Below, piece by piece: positions 36,185 to 45,257 of a stretch of 64,000 nt of DNA. Position 1 is the stretch's first letter, and every line of letters starts with the position of its first letter. The notes beneath the pieces are model-generated. The model worked only from the letters and a program-made list of their open reading frames with translations. It was not told the DNA's origin and did no database searches. Origin of the DNA: Gammaproteobacteria bacterium (lineage in GTDB: Bacteria > Pseudomonadota > Gammaproteobacteria > Xanthomonadales > Wenzhouxiangellaceae); contig PWYW01000029.1 in NCBI GenBank assembly GCA_003567685.1, positions 17,122-81,121 on the forward strand. The letters run 5' to 3'. Position numbers and translations under genes: made by a program.

Positions 36185-37164
36185 TGGCACAGATTACCCT
36201 TATTGAAGGCGTTACCCTGGCCCTTGCCCGGGCGATGAAGGAAGACCCGAGCGTGGTTGTGCTGGGCGAGGATGTTGGCGTCAACGGCGGCGTATTCCGG
36301 GCAACCGCTGGCCTGCAGCAGGAATTTGGCGACGAGCGCGTTATCGACACGCCGCTGGCCGAAGTGATGATTGCCGGCATGACCGTGGGTATGGCCACGC
36401 AGGGGATGAAGCCCGTGGCTGAAGCCCAATTCTGCGGTTTCACCATGCCGATGGTTGATCACCTTATGTGCCATGCCGGTCGCATGCGCAACCGCACCCG
36501 CGGCCGCCTGAGCTGCCCGATGGTACTGCGCTTCCCGACCGGCGGCGGCATTCACGCTCCCGAGCACCATTCGGAGAGCCCGGAGGCCCTGTTTGCTCAG
36601 ATGCCGGGCTTGCGAGTAGTCATGCCCTCCTCGCCTTCACGCGCCTACGGCCTGATGTTGGCAGCCATCCGCGACCCGGATCCAGTGATCTTCATGGAGC
36701 CCAAGCGAATCTATCGCTGGCAGAAGGAAGACGTCATTGACGACGGCGAAGAGCTGCCTCTGGATGTTTGCTTCACCTTGCGTGACGGCTCTGACCTGAC
36801 CCTGGTGACCTGGGGCGCGATGATCAAGGAAACGCTGCAGGCGGCCGACCAGCTCGAGCAGCAGGGCATCAGCGTTGAGGTCATCGACGTGGCGACGATC
36901 AGCCCACTCGACATGGACACAATCATCGAATCGGTCAGCCGCACAGGTCGCTGCGTGATCGTCCAGGAGGCCCCGCGTCACTGCAGCGTGGCCAGCGAAA
37001 TCGCGGCCAGCCTGGCCGATGCCGGCATCTTTGACCTGCTGGCCCCGGTCAAGCGGGTCTGCGGCTACGACACCGTCATGCCGCTCTATCGCAACGAAAT
37101 GAAATACATGCCCAGCGTCCGTCGCATCGTGCACGCGGCGCAACAGGTTCTGGAGGTCTCATGA
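36184..37164 (+). CDS. pdhB: Pyruvate dehydrogenase E1 component, beta subunit
   Basis: The 326-residue partner of E1-alpha. Typical features are LGEDVGVNGGVFRATAGLQQEFG, with the catalytic Glu region, DTPLAEVMIAGMTVGMA, PMVLRFPTGGGIHAPEHHSES and the C-terminal EVIDVATISPLDMDTI. Its ATG shares one base with the pdhA stop codon (TGATG), so translation is coupled. Confidence 0.92.
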   Translation: MAQITLIEGVTLALARAMKEDPSVVVLGEDVGVNGGVFRATAGLQQEFGDERVIDTPLAEVMIAGMTVGMATQGMKPVAEAQFCGFTMPMVDHLMCHAGRMRNRTRGRLSCPMVLRFPTGGGIHAPEHHSESPEALFAQMPGLRVVMPSSPSRAYGLMLAAIRDPDPVIFMEPKRIYRWQKEDVIDDGEELPLDVCFTLRDGSDLTLVTWGAMIKETLQAADQLEQQGISVEVIDVATISPLDMDTIIESVSRTGRCVIVQEAPRHCSVASEIAASLADAGIFDLLAPVKRVCGYDTVMPLYRNEMKYMPSVRRIVHAAQQVLEVS

Positions 37165-38519
37165 AAGTTTTCAACTTGCCCGATCTGGGCGAAGGTTTGC
37201 CGGACGCCGAAATCGTCGAATGGCTGGTCGAGGAAGGCAGCGAGGTCAAACTGGACCAACCGCTGGTTTCCATGGAAACCGCCAAGGCCGTGGTCGAAGT
37301 ACCCAGCCCGTTCACCGGTCGCGTGGTCAAGTTCCACGGCCAGGCCGGCGATGTGATCCAGACCGGCGCACCGCTGGCTGAATTCGCCGTCGAGGGCGAC
37401 GAAGAGCAAGCCGCGCCGGCTGCCGAGGCTCCGTCGGCCGAGGCGCAGGCCGCTGCCGAAACGCCGGCAGACGTCGACACCAAGGCGGACACCACCAGCG
37501 AGCCGGCCGAACGTGAAGACACCGGCACCGTGGTCGGCAACGTTCAGTCCTCCAACGAAGTGCTTCAGGAACGCACCAGCACCGTCGGTGGCGTCAAGGT
37601 GACGCCAGCCGTGCGCGCCCTGGCCCGCAAGATGAAAGTCGACATCAGCCGCGTCCAGCCCAGCGGGCCGGGCGGTATCGTGACGGCGGCCGACGTTCGC
37701 CAGGCCGCCGAACAGGGCCAGCCCGAGGTGGCACCGGCAGCCAACCCGGCTGCACCGGCCGAACGCCCGGCCCTGAAGCCGCAGACCTCGACGCCTGAGC
37801 CGGCCTCGCCGGCACCGGCACCAGCACCAGCACCATCAGCGCCGGCAACGGCCAGCGGGGCAGCCGCTCCCTCCGCCGACAACGAAGGCTGGGAACCCAT
37901 CCGTGGCACTCGCCGCACCATGGCCCGCGTGATGAGCGAATCGCACGCCAAGGTGGTACCGACCACGCTGATGGACGACGCCGACATCAACGCCTGGCGT
38001 CCGGGCGAGGATATCACCGGCCGTCTGCTGCGGGCCCTGTGGGCAGGTGCCAAGGCCGAGCCCGGGCTGAACGCATGGTACGACGGCGACAACAGCGTGC
38101 GCATGATCCACAAGAACATGCACGTGGGCATGGCGGTCGACACCCCGGACGGCCTGTTCGTGGCCGCCTTGCGCAATGTCAACCAGGCTGACAAGGCCCA
38201 GCTTCGCGGGGAAATCAACCGGCTGCGTGAAAACGCGACCAACCGGTCGATTCCGCCGGAAGATCTGAAGGACTACACCATCATCCTGTCGAACTTTGGC
38301 AAGTTTGCCGGGCGCTACGCCACACCGGTGATCACCCCGCCGTGCGTGGCCATTGTCGCCGCCGGCGCGCTGCGTCACGAAGTGGTGCCGGTTCTGGGTG
38401 GCGTCGAAGTCCATCGAATGATGCCGCTGTCGCTGACCTTCGACCACCGCGCCTGCACCGGCGGTGAGGCCGCGCGCTTCCTCAAGGCAATGCTTGACGA
38501 CCTGGCACGCGCCGACTAA
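37161..38519 (+). CDS. Dihydrolipoamide acyltransferase (E2)
   Basis: The 452-residue core of the dehydrogenase complex. A lipoyl domain (residues 1-78) carries Lys42 in METAKAV. A Glu/Ala-rich linker follows, then the peripheral-subunit-binding domain (VTPAVRALARKMKVDISRVQPSGPGGIVTAADV), a second Ala/Pro linker (about 195-240) and the catalytic domain. The usual catalytic HxxxDG reads HRACTG (residues 429-434), with Thr for Asp, as seen in a subset of proteobacterial E2 proteins. It overlaps pdhB by 4 bases. No E3 (lpd) gene follows. Confidence 0.9.
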   Translation: MKVFNLPDLGEGLPDAEIVEWLVEEGSEVKLDQPLVSMETAKAVVEVPSPFTGRVVKFHGQAGDVIQTGAPLAEFAVEGDEEQAAPAAEAPSAEAQAAAETPADVDTKADTTSEPAEREDTGTVVGNVQSSNEVLQERTSTVGGVKVTPAVRALARKMKVDISRVQPSGPGGIVTAADVRQAAEQGQPEVAPAANPAAPAERPALKPQTSTPEPASPAPAPAPAPSAPATASGAAAPSADNEGWEPIRGTRRTMARVMSESHAKVVPTTLMDDADINAWRPGEDITGRLLRALWAGAKAEPGLNAWYDGDNSVRMIHKNMHVGMAVDTPDGLFVAALRNVNQADKAQLRGEINRLRENATNRSIPPEDLKDYTIILSNFGKFAGRYATPVITPPCVAIVAAGALRHEVVPVLGGVEVHRMMPLSLTFDHRACTGGEAARFLKAMLDDLARAD

Positions 38520-38597
38520 AAACCGGACGGGGTGGCCTGGAACTTCCGGGCCACCCTACCCCGTAGCCCTCTCACCAATCCCCGGCAGCAGGAGTTC

Positions 38598-39047
38598 ATG
38601 AACCCGCACATTGCACCCAACATGATCATCGGCGCCTGCGAATGGATCGCGCTGCCTGAGTTATCCATCGAACGGATTCGCGCACGCGTGGATACCGGCG
38701 CCAAGTCCTGTGCCCTGCATGCCACCGACATCGAGAAGTTCGAGCGCGACGGCGACCTCTGGCTGCGCTTCAAGGCGCATCTCGGCCACGCGCGGCCATC
38801 TTCCAGCCGCTTGTGCGAGGCCCGGCTGGCCGACGAACGGCGAGTTCGCAGCACCTCCGGCGACGTCGAATCGCGTTTCACCATTCGCACGCCAATCATC
38901 ATCGGTCACTCGCGCTGGATGGTCGATATCACCCTCACGGACCGGGCCCAGATGCGCTACCGTATGCTTCTCGGCCGAACCGCCATGGAGAACCACGCGC
39001 TGGTCTATCCGGCCCGTACCTTTCTCCAGGGCAAGCCCAGACTCTAA
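38598..39047 (+). CDS. Retropepsin-like protease-domain protein (RimB/COG4067 type)
   Basis: A 149-residue protein of the family annotated as putative ATP-dependent zinc protease, which has a retropepsin fold. The aspartyl motif is ARVDTGAKSCALHA near residue 35, and the second half contains YRMLLGRTAMENHALVYPARTFL. AGGAG stands only 3 bases before ATG 38598; ATG at 38622 is an alternative. It sits 21 bases upstream of rimK, the usual partner. In some bacteria the pair modifies and de-modifies ribosomal protein S6. Confidence 0.8.
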   Translation: MNPHIAPNMIIGACEWIALPELSIERIRARVDTGAKSCALHATDIEKFERDGDLWLRFKAHLGHARPSSSRLCEARLADERRVRSTSGDVESRFTIRTPIIIGHSRWMVDITLTDRAQMRYRMLLGRTAMENHALVYPARTFLQGKPRL

Positions 39048-39068
39048 TCACCACAGAGACTCCAGACC

Positions 39069-39974
39069 ATGCGCATAGCCATCATGTCCCGCAGCCGCAA
39101 GATTTACTCAACCCGCCGTCTGGTGGAAGCCGGCGAGGAACGCGGCCATGATATTCAGGTAGTCGATACCGCGCGCTGTTACATGAACATCGCCTCCCAT
39201 CGGCCGACCATTCACTACCGCGGCAAACTGCTTGAGCCGTTCGATGCAGTCATTCCGCGAATCGGGGCCTCGATCACCTTTTACGGCACTGCCGTGCTGC
39301 GTCAGTTCGAGATGATGGGCACCTTCCCCCTGAACGAGTCGGTCGCGGTGAACCGTTCGCGCGACAAGCTGCGTTCGCTTCAGCTGCTGGCTCGCCGTGG
39401 CATTGGCCTGCCAGTGACCGGCTTTGCCCGCGCCCCCGATGACATCGGCGACCTGATCGAGATGGTCGGTGGTGCACCGCTGGTGGCAAAGCTGCTGGAA
39501 GGCACCCAGGGCATCGGCGTGGTGCTGTGTGAAACGCGCAAGGCAGCCGAAAGTGTCCTCGAAGCCTTCATGGGCCTGAATGTGTCCATCATGGTCCAGG
39601 AATACATCAAGGAGGCCGGCGGCGCTGATATCCGCTGCTTCGTCGTCGGGGACAAGGTGGTCGCAGCCATCAAGCGCCAGGCCAAGCCGGGCGAATTCCG
39701 TTCCAACCTGCACCGCGGCGGCACCGCCGAGCTGATCAAGATCACGCCGGAAGAGCGGGCCGTGGCCGTACGTGCCGCCCGTATCATGGGCTTGAACGTG
39801 GCCGGCGTTGACCTGCTTCGATCCAACCATGGGCCGTTGGTGATGGAAGTCAATTCCTCGCCAGGTCTCGAGGGCATCGAAAGCGCCACCGGCAAGGACG
39901 TCGCCGGCATGATCATCCAGTTCCTGGAAAAGAACGCGCGCAAGGACAAGACGCGCACGCGCGGCCAGGGCTGA
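39069..39974 (+). CDS. rimK: Ribosomal protein S6--L-glutamate ligase
   Basis: A 301-residue ATP-grasp ligase that adds glutamates to the C-terminus of ribosomal protein S6. The N-terminal segment [27 protein letters not shown] and the ATP-grasp elements [48 protein letters not shown] and [25 protein letters not shown] match RimK closely. Paired with the retropepsin-like gene upstream; a DUF4126 membrane gene follows after 5 bases. Confidence 0.93.
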   Translation: MRIAIMSRSRKIYSTRRLVEAGEERGHDIQVVDTARCYMNIASHRPTIHYRGKLLEPFDAVIPRIGASITFYGTAVLRQFEMMGTFPLNESVAVNRSRDKLRSLQLLARRGIGLPVTGFARAPDDIGDLIEMVGGAPLVAKLLEGTQGIGVVLCETRKAAESVLEAFMGLNVSIMVQEYIKEAGGADIRCFVVGDKVVAAIKRQAKPGEFRSNLHRGGTAELIKITPEERAVAVRAARIMGLNVAGVDLLRSNHGPLVMEVNSSPGLEGIESATGKDVAGMIIQFLEKNARKDKTRTRGQG

Positions 39975-39979
39975 GATCG

Positions 39980-40612
39980 ATGGAAAGCCTGGCCGAGCTC
40001 AGCGTTTTTTCTGCCCTGCTGGCAGGCATTACGCTTAGCGCGGCCTCTGGTTTGCGGGTGTTTCTGCCAATGCTGGCACTGGGCTTGTCCGCCCGCATGG
40101 GTTGGCTGGAAGTCGGCGAACAGTTTGCCTGGCTGGCTTCGGACCCGGTGTTGATGGTTGTTGCCATCGCCGCCCTGCTGGAAGCCGGCGCCTATTACAT
40201 CCCGCTGGTCGACAATCTCCTGGATCTTGTCGCTACGCCGGCTGCAATGGCCGGCGGCACAGTCATTGTTTCGGCCCTTCTGCCTGAAATGAACGAGTTT
40301 GCCCAATGGACCACTGCACTGACTCTGGGCGGTGGATCCGCAGGCCTGGTCCAGGGGAGTACCGTACTCTTGCGAGGTGCCTCGACGGCGGGTAGCGGGG
40401 GCATGGGCAATTCCGTGGTTTCCACCGGTGAAACCGGTGGCAGCTTGTTGCTGATCGTGCTGGCCCTTCTGGTACCTATCGTTGCCGGCATTATGGTGAT
40501 CATCGCGCTGATCTGGCTTTTGAGCAAACTACTGGGGTGGTTGTCCAGGCGCTCGCGAAAACCCTCATCTGACGAGCATTCGGGGCAAGGCTCGAAGCCG
40601 CCGGAAAGCTGA
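39980..40612 (+). CDS. DUF4126 multi-pass membrane protein
   Basis: A 210-residue integral membrane protein with about five hydrophobic segments. The stretch SGLRVFLPMLALGLSARMGWL and the motif ALLEAGAYYIPLVDNLLDLVATPAAMAGGT identify the DUF4126 family. Its C-terminal tail is short and charged. Function unknown. It follows rimK by 5 bases and so is probably co-transcribed. Confidence 0.85.
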   Translation: MESLAELSVFSALLAGITLSAASGLRVFLPMLALGLSARMGWLEVGEQFAWLASDPVLMVVAIAALLEAGAYYIPLVDNLLDLVATPAAMAGGTVIVSALLPEMNEFAQWTTALTLGGGSAGLVQGSTVLLRGASTAGSGGMGNSVVSTGETGGSLLLIVLALLVPIVAGIMVIIALIWLLSKLLGWLSRRSRKPSSDEHSGQGSKPPES

Positions 40613-40659
40613 ATACTGGCTACATGGCGGATGGTTGGTTGATCATGCCCGGGGAATGA

Positions 40660-40941
40660 CTAGGGAACCTCTGAATAATTCTGCGTGGAGCGCGTTTCAG
40701 TCGGAAAAGCCGCAGATCGTGTGGTGCGACGCGAGTGACAGTAGCCGTAGCTACGGCCGAGTGGCGCAACGCACGAGATGCGGCTTTTCCGGCGAAACCC
40801 CTATGGGACGGGCCTCTGCGGGGTCTCCGCCTCGTTTGGGCTCGCTAATTTGGAATGACCAAACCACGCTCGCCCGAGCCGAGCCGGAGCCTCCCGCAGG
40901 GGCCCGTCGCGCCCACGCATAATTGTTCAGAGGTTCCCTAG
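40660..40941. mobile_element. 282-bp MITE-like element with 29-bp terminal inverted repeats
   Basis: The left end (40660-40688, beginning CTAGGGAACCTCTGAA) and right end (40913-40941) match as inverted repeats at 27 of 29 bases. Both ends carry CTAG, which may be the target duplication. Inside lie 12-bp arms GGAAAAGCCGCA (40703-40714) and TGCGGCTTTTCC (40779-40790) enclosing the palindrome GCCGTAGCTACGGC (40744-40757). There is no transposase gene. The right end supplies the stop codon of ygfX. This accounts for the gene-free stretch 40613-40937. Confidence 0.85.
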
Positions 40942-41360
40942 TGGACGGAGTGCCCGACATTTCGTGAAAGGGATGCCAGGCGTCTGAACACGACCGGATC
41001 GACCTGATCGTAGAAAAGGCCGAGAACCATCGTTTGACCGGTTGCCGGCAGGCAAAGACGGCTGGCAATGAACCACGGGCTGGCGAAGACCGGGATGATT
41101 CGACAACCTTCCCACCGCTCGGCGCTCGGGCGTTTAATCCTCAGGCCGCTATCATCACAGGCGATGGCAGCAAGCGGCAAACGAAAGCATGTACGCCAAA
41201 GCTCTAGCGATAATGGCCCAATCAAGACCAACGACAACACCAGCTTGAGCGGCTGAGACACCGCCAGCAACCAGATCGCCAGCCCGGCCATCACGGCTAT
41301 CCAAAGGATCAGAAACAGACGAAATCGCGACGGCTGCAATTGGCCCTGATGACCTGGCAT
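40938..41360 (-). CDS. ygfX: YgfX/CptA-like membrane protein
   Basis: A 140-residue protein with two adjacent membrane helices (FRLFLILWIAVMAGLAIWLLAV and LKLVLSLVLIGPLSLELW) and a cytoplasmic C-terminal half. The layout and the position directly after sdhE match YgfX (CptA), which in E. coli is paired with SdhE and has been reported to act as a toxin on the cytoskeleton. Sequence similarity is only moderate by eye. The TAG stop lies in the CTAG at the right end of the inserted element, so the last residues may have been altered by the insertion. Confidence 0.65.
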   Translation of the reverse strand: MPGHQGQLQPSRFRLFLILWIAVMAGLAIWLLAVSQPLKLVLSLVLIGPLSLELWRTCFRLPLAAIACDDSGLRIKRPSAERWEGCRIIPVFASPWFIASRLCLPATGQTMVLGLFYDQVDPVVFRRLASLSRNVGHSVH

Positions 41361-41376
41361 CAGCCTGACGTTGCCT

Positions 41377-41646
41377 TCAGCGCAAGGCTAACTGGTCGCT
41401 GCGCTCACGAATATGCGCAACAATCCTGGCCAATTCCAGAGGCGGGTCAGAGCGACCCATCATCCAGTCCCAGATCACGTCGTCTTCGCAGTCAAGCAGC
41501 AACTGAAATTCCAGCTTGAGAGAGTCCGAGGCAGAGGGGTGGAAAAGCTCCAGCCAGCGCCCGACCAACACGTCCAATTCGCGCATTCCGCGCCGGCAGC
41601 GCCAGCGCAGAGCCTGGATGGGCAGTAGTGTGGCCTGGCTTTCCAA
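41377..41646 (-). CDS. sdhE: Succinate dehydrogenase FAD assembly factor SdhE
   Basis: An 89-residue helical protein that helps attach FAD covalently to SdhA. The conserved RGMRELD motif is at residues 19-25, with the key Gly20, and is followed by LLDCEDDVIWDWMMGR. It begins 3 bases after sdhB, inside the sdh operon. Confidence 0.94.
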   Translation of the reverse strand: MESQATLLPIQALRWRCRRGMRELDVLVGRWLELFHPSASDSLKLEFQLLLDCEDDVIWDWMMGRSDPPLELARIVAHIRERSDQLALR

Positions 41647-41649
41647 GAA

Positions 41650-42435
41650 CTACAGCGAAGCCCGCGCCAGCATCATTTTCTTGATTTCGGCAATTGCCTT
41701 GGCCGGGTTCAAACCCTTGGGGCAAGTGCGAGCGCAATTCATGATGGTATGGCAGCGGTAAAGGCGGAACGGGTCGTTCAATTCGTCCAGACGCTCCCCG
41801 GTAGCCTCATCGCGCGAATCGACCAACCAGCGATAAGCCTGAAGCAGAATGGCCGGCCCGAGGTATCGATCTCCATTCCACCAGTAGCTGGGGCATGAGG
41901 TCGAACAACAAGCACACAGAATGCACTCGTACAAGCCATCCATCTTGCGACGATCTTCTGGCGACTGGAGACGCTCCTTGTCGGGCGGCGCAGGACTTTG
42001 GGTCTTGATCCAGGGCTGAATCGACGCATACTGCGCATAAAAATGCGTCAAATCCGGCACCAGGTCCTTGATGACCGGCATGTGCGGCAAGGGATAGATC
42101 TTGACGTCACCCTTGATGTCGTCAATCGCCTTGGTGCAGGCGAGCGTGTTGGTGCCGTCGATATTGAAAGCGCACGAGCCACAAATCCCTTCACGACAGG
42201 AGCGGCGGAAGGTCAGGGTCGGGTCAATCTCGTTCTTGATCTTGATGACAGCATCCAGCACCATCGGGCCGCAGTCGTCCAGATCGATTTCAAACAGGTC
42301 GACGCGCGGGTTTTCGCCGCTGTCGGGATCCCAGCGATAAACCTGGAAGCGCTTGACCCGCTTGGCACCGGCTGGCGCGGCAAAGGTCTTGCCCTTCTGG
42401 ATGCGGGAATTTTTCGGAAGTCGGAATTCAGCCAT
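41650..42435 (-). CDS. sdhB: Succinate dehydrogenase iron-sulfur subunit
   Basis: SdhB carries electrons from FAD to quinone through three Fe-S clusters. The 261-residue protein shows the 2Fe-2S ligands [21 protein letters not shown], the 4Fe-4S ligands [12 protein letters not shown] and the 3Fe-4S region [20 protein letters not shown]. It follows sdhA by 12 bases. Confidence 0.96.
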   Translation of the reverse strand: MAEFRLPKNSRIQKGKTFAAPAGAKRVKRFQVYRWDPDSGENPRVDLFEIDLDDCGPMVLDAVIKIKNEIDPTLTFRRSCREGICGSCAFNIDGTNTLACTKAIDDIKGDVKIYPLPHMPVIKDLVPDLTHFYAQYASIQPWIKTQSPAPPDKERLQSPEDRRKMDGLYECILCACCSTSCPSYWWNGDRYLGPAILLQAYRWLVDSRDEATGERLDELNDPFRLYRCHTIMNCARTCPKGLNPAKAIAEIKKMMLARASL

Positions 42436-42447
42436 GATTGCTCGCTC

Positions 42448-44238
42448 TTAATAGGTTCGCGCCTTGAGCGGTACGACTTCAACGTCGTCGCTCAGGGTGA
42501 ACATGTGGACCGGGCGGTAATCGATGCGGGTCTTGCCCTTGTCATCCATCCAGATCAGGGTGTGCTTGTGCCAGTTGTCGTCGTCCCTGTCCGGATAGTC
42601 TTCGTGGGCATGGGCTCCGCGGCTCTCCTTGCGGTTCTCGGCCGACACCATGGTGGTAACGGCATTACCCAGCAGATTGCGGAGCTCCAGGGTTTCGACG
42701 AGATCGGAATTCCAGACCAACGAGCGATCAGTGACCTTGACGTCATCGAAGCTGCCGTTGACGGACGCAATCTTTTCGCAACCCTCCTTCAGGGTCTTGC
42801 TGGTTCTGAAGACCGCTGCGTCCGACTGCATCACGGTCTGCATCTCAGCGCGGATATCAGCCGTCGACGTGCTGCCGGACGCATGACGCAGGCGATCAAA
42901 CTCGCCCACCAGCTCATCCACTCGGCCCTCGGGCAGCGGTCGATGCGACTGGCCCGGCTTGATGGTGGCGCCGCAACGCTTGGCCACCGCGCGACCGAAG
43001 ACAATCAGGTCGAGCAGCGAGTTGGAGCCGAGGCGGTTGGCGCCGTGCACCGACACGCAGGCGGCTTCGCCGATGGCGTACAGGCCCGGCACCACAGAAT
43101 CCGGGTCACCGTCTTTCAGGTTGACCACTTCACCGTGGTAATTCGTCGGAATGCCGCCCATGTTGTAGTGGACGGTCGGCAGCACCGGAATCGGCTCGCG
43201 GGTGACATCCACGCCGGCGAAGATCTTGGCGGTTTCGGCAATACCAGGCAGACGCTCGTTGATGACGTCGGCGCCGAGGTGTTGCAGGTTCAGATGGATA
43301 TGGTCATTCTTGCCGCCAACACCACGACCTTCGCGAATCTCGATGGTCATCGAGCGCGATACCACGTCGCGAGAAGCCAAATCCTTGGCATTGGGCGCAT
43401 AGCGCTCCATGAAACGCTCGCCCTCTGAGTTGGTCAGGTAGCCGCCCTCGCCTCGTACACCTTCGGTGATCAGACAGCCTGCACCGTAGACGCCGGTCGG
43501 GTGGAACTGGACAAACTCCATGTCCTGCAGCGGCAACCCGGCACGCAACACCATGCCGTTGCCATCGCCGGTGCAGGTGTGTGCCGAAGTGGCCGAGAAA
43601 TAGGCGCGACCGTAGCCGCCAGTCGCCAGAATGACCGCGTGAGCGCGGAATTCGTGCAGCGTCCCGGTGGCCAGATCCCAGGCCAAGCAGCCACGGCAAA
43701 CACCATCGTCGTCCATCAACAGATCAAGCGCGAAATATTCGATGAAGAACTGCGCATCATGCTTGAGCGACTGCTGATACAGGGTATGCAGGATGGCATG
43801 GCCAGTACGATCGGCCGCTGCACAGGTACGCTGCGCAGTGCCTTCGCCGTAACGGGTAGTCATGCCGCCGAAGGGCCGCTGGTAAATCTTGCCTTCCTCA
43901 GTGCGCGAGAACGGCACCCCAAAGTGCTCCAGCTCGATCACCGAGGGAATGGCTTCGCGGCACATGTACTCGATGGCATCCTGGTCGCCCAGCCAGTCCG
44001 ACCCCTTGATGGTGTCGTACATGTGCCAGCGCCAGTCGTCTTCACCCATGTTGCCGAGCGCGGCACTCATGCCGCCCTGGGCGGCCACGGTGTGCGAACG
44101 GGTCGGGAAGACCTTGGTAATGCACGCCGTGGTCAGACCGGTTGCCGCCAAACCCATGGTGGCGCGCAAGCCGGCGCCGCCGGCGCCAACGACAAGCACG
44201 TCGTATTCGTGCTTGGTGATTTTGTATGCAGTGCTCAA
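42448..44238 (-). CDS. sdhA: Succinate dehydrogenase flavoprotein subunit
   Basis: The 596-residue catalytic subunit that oxidises succinate to fumarate. Visible features are the dinucleotide fold [16 protein letters not shown], the covalent FAD site [16 protein letters not shown] with its His, the active-site stretch [21 protein letters not shown], and [32 protein letters not shown]. One base separates it from the sdhD stop. Confidence 0.97.
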   Translation of the reverse strand: MSTAYKITKHEYDVLVVGAGGAGLRATMGLAATGLTTACITKVFPTRSHTVAAQGGMSAALGNMGEDDWRWHMYDTIKGSDWLGDQDAIEYMCREAIPSVIELEHFGVPFSRTEEGKIYQRPFGGMTTRYGEGTAQRTCAAADRTGHAILHTLYQQSLKHDAQFFIEYFALDLLMDDDGVCRGCLAWDLATGTLHEFRAHAVILATGGYGRAYFSATSAHTCTGDGNGMVLRAGLPLQDMEFVQFHPTGVYGAGCLITEGVRGEGGYLTNSEGERFMERYAPNAKDLASRDVVSRSMTIEIREGRGVGGKNDHIHLNLQHLGADVINERLPGIAETAKIFAGVDVTREPIPVLPTVHYNMGGIPTNYHGEVVNLKDGDPDSVVPGLYAIGEAACVSVHGANRLGSNSLLDLIVFGRAVAKRCGATIKPGQSHRPLPEGRVDELVGEFDRLRHASGSTSTADIRAEMQTVMQSDAAVFRTSKTLKEGCEKIASVNGSFDDVKVTDRSLVWNSDLVETLELRNLLGNAVTTMVSAENRKESRGAHAHEDYPDRDDDNWHKHTLIWMDDKGKTRIDYRPVHMFTLSDDVEVVPLKARTY

Positions 44239-44239
44239 T

Positions 44240-44620
44240 TCAAACTCCCAGTGCCAGTTTCAGGATGGCAAGGACGGCAAGAACGCCACCAAAAATCGCC
44301 GCGATCTTGATCGACACGAGCAGGAAAATTTCCACTGCCCGTTGGTGAATGTAGTCTTCAATCACAACCTGTAGCCCGAGCCGGCTGTGATAAAGAGACG
44401 TCACGACAAACAGCACTGCCATGGCCGCGTTGAACGGACGGGCCAGCCAGGCTGATGCTTCTTCGTGGCTGGCACCCACCAGCGTGAACAGCGCGAAAAC
44501 CAGCCAGACGACCAGAAGGGCCAGCAGGATGGCGCTGAAGCGTTGGGCCCACCAGTGGCTGACCGCATCGCCGGATGCGCCATGGTTGTGGGCATTGGCC
44601 AAGGGATTTCTCAATCTCAC
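44240..44620 (-). CDS. sdhD: Succinate dehydrogenase membrane anchor subunit D
   Basis: A protein of about 126 residues with three membrane helices, including [24 protein letters not shown]. The quinone/haem side residues are in [21 protein letters not shown] at 44620 is preferred because it gives the family-like N-terminus VRLRNPLA, overlaps the sdhC stop (GTGA) and has a G-rich ribosome site; an in-frame ATG at 44635 is the alternative. Confidence 0.88.
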   Translation of the reverse strand: MRLRNPLANAHNHGASGDAVSHWWAQRFSAILLALLVVWLVFALFTLVGASHEEASAWLARPFNAAMAVLFVVTSLYHSRLGLQVVIEDYIHQRAVEIFLLVSIKIAAIFGGVLAVLAILKLALGV

Positions 44621-44994
44621 AGGATTACCCCCCATACCAACAGGGTCAGCACAAAGGCCAGACCGACCACCGCATACCCGGATGCGTAAGCACCTTTCAG
44701 GTCAAGCATCCAGCCAGCATCCCAGATGAGGTGCCTGATGCCGTTGAGCAGGTGGTAAAAAAGAGAGAATGTCCAGACTGCCATGGCGATAATACCCACG
44801 GGGTGGGACAGCAAGCCGACGATCTGCTCGTAAGCTTCGGGACCTGCGGCCAAGGAGGCCAGCCAAGCCACCACCACGATCAAGCCCAGGCTGTTGATGA
44901 TTCCGGTAAATCGGTGGGAGATGGACAATACTGAGGTCAGCTGAGGTCGATAGACCTGCAGATGGGGAGAAAGCGGTCGGTTATCCGTCGCCAT
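44617..44994 (-). CDS. sdhC: Succinate dehydrogenase cytochrome b556 subunit C
   Basis: A 125-residue membrane anchor with three helices. The N-terminus RPLSPHLQVYRPQLTSVLSISHRFTGI, with the quinone-site Ser/Arg region, and FYHLLNGIRHLIWDAG, with the haem-ligand His, are diagnostic. ATG at 44994 was chosen over a longer frame on the basis of the family N-terminus. Confidence 0.94.
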   Translation of the reverse strand: MATDNRPLSPHLQVYRPQLTSVLSISHRFTGIINSLGLIVVVAWLASLAAGPEAYEQIVGLLSHPVGIIAMAVWTFSLFYHLLNGIRHLIWDAGWMLDLKGAYASGYAVVGLAFVLTLLVWGVIL

Positions 44995-45039
44995 AATCTT
45001 GTCGCCTTTTTGGTCAGCTAGCAAAAACAGCCGGAAGAT

Positions 45040-45216
45040 TCAGAAATCGATGCAGCGCCCGTTCTTTTCCCAGTCACCATAACGGGTAGGATCCAGACCG
45101 TCCTTTCGTCCGCCATACTCACGCGGACGCTGGGCCGGTTGATTCCGTTCATCCTGGCTGGGAACTTCCCTTTCGGAGGCGTCGTTATCAGTGTGATCAG
45201 ATTGCTTATCCGACAT
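45040..45216 (-). CDS. DUF1674 protein, SDHAF4-like assembly factor
   Basis: A 58-residue protein that is easily missed because of its size. After an acidic, disordered N-terminus comes the diagnostic C-terminal block GRKDGLDPTRYGDWEKNGRC, ending IDF and stop. This is the DUF1674/SDHAF4 signature; in mitochondria SDHAF4 protects flavinylated SdhA before assembly with SdhB. It is the first gene of the sdh operon, 45 bases upstream of sdhC, and is divergent from ygfZ over only 41 bases. Confidence 0.88.
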   Translation of the reverse strand: MSDKQSDHTDNDASEREVPSQDERNQPAQRPREYGGRKDGLDPTRYGDWEKNGRCIDF

Positions 45217-45257
45217 ACTAGAATTGTACCTTTTCGCAGTGAAAAATCACAGTTTTT

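Noticed and set aside
38530..38556. Inverted repeat GGGTGGCC/GGCCACCC after the E2 gene as a terminator
   Set aside because: The loop is 11 bases and there is no T-run on either strand, so termination is not supported.
40751..41068. Open frame on the minus strand through the inverted-repeat element into ygfX
   Set aside because: Its residues come from translating the terminal and internal repeats and from another frame of ygfX, with no start signal.
41998..43428. 476-codon open frame on the + strand opposite sdhA/sdhB
   Set aside because: It spans two confident genes on the other strand. The product is low-complexity His/Asp/Gly-rich, as expected for a shadow of GC-rich coding DNA.
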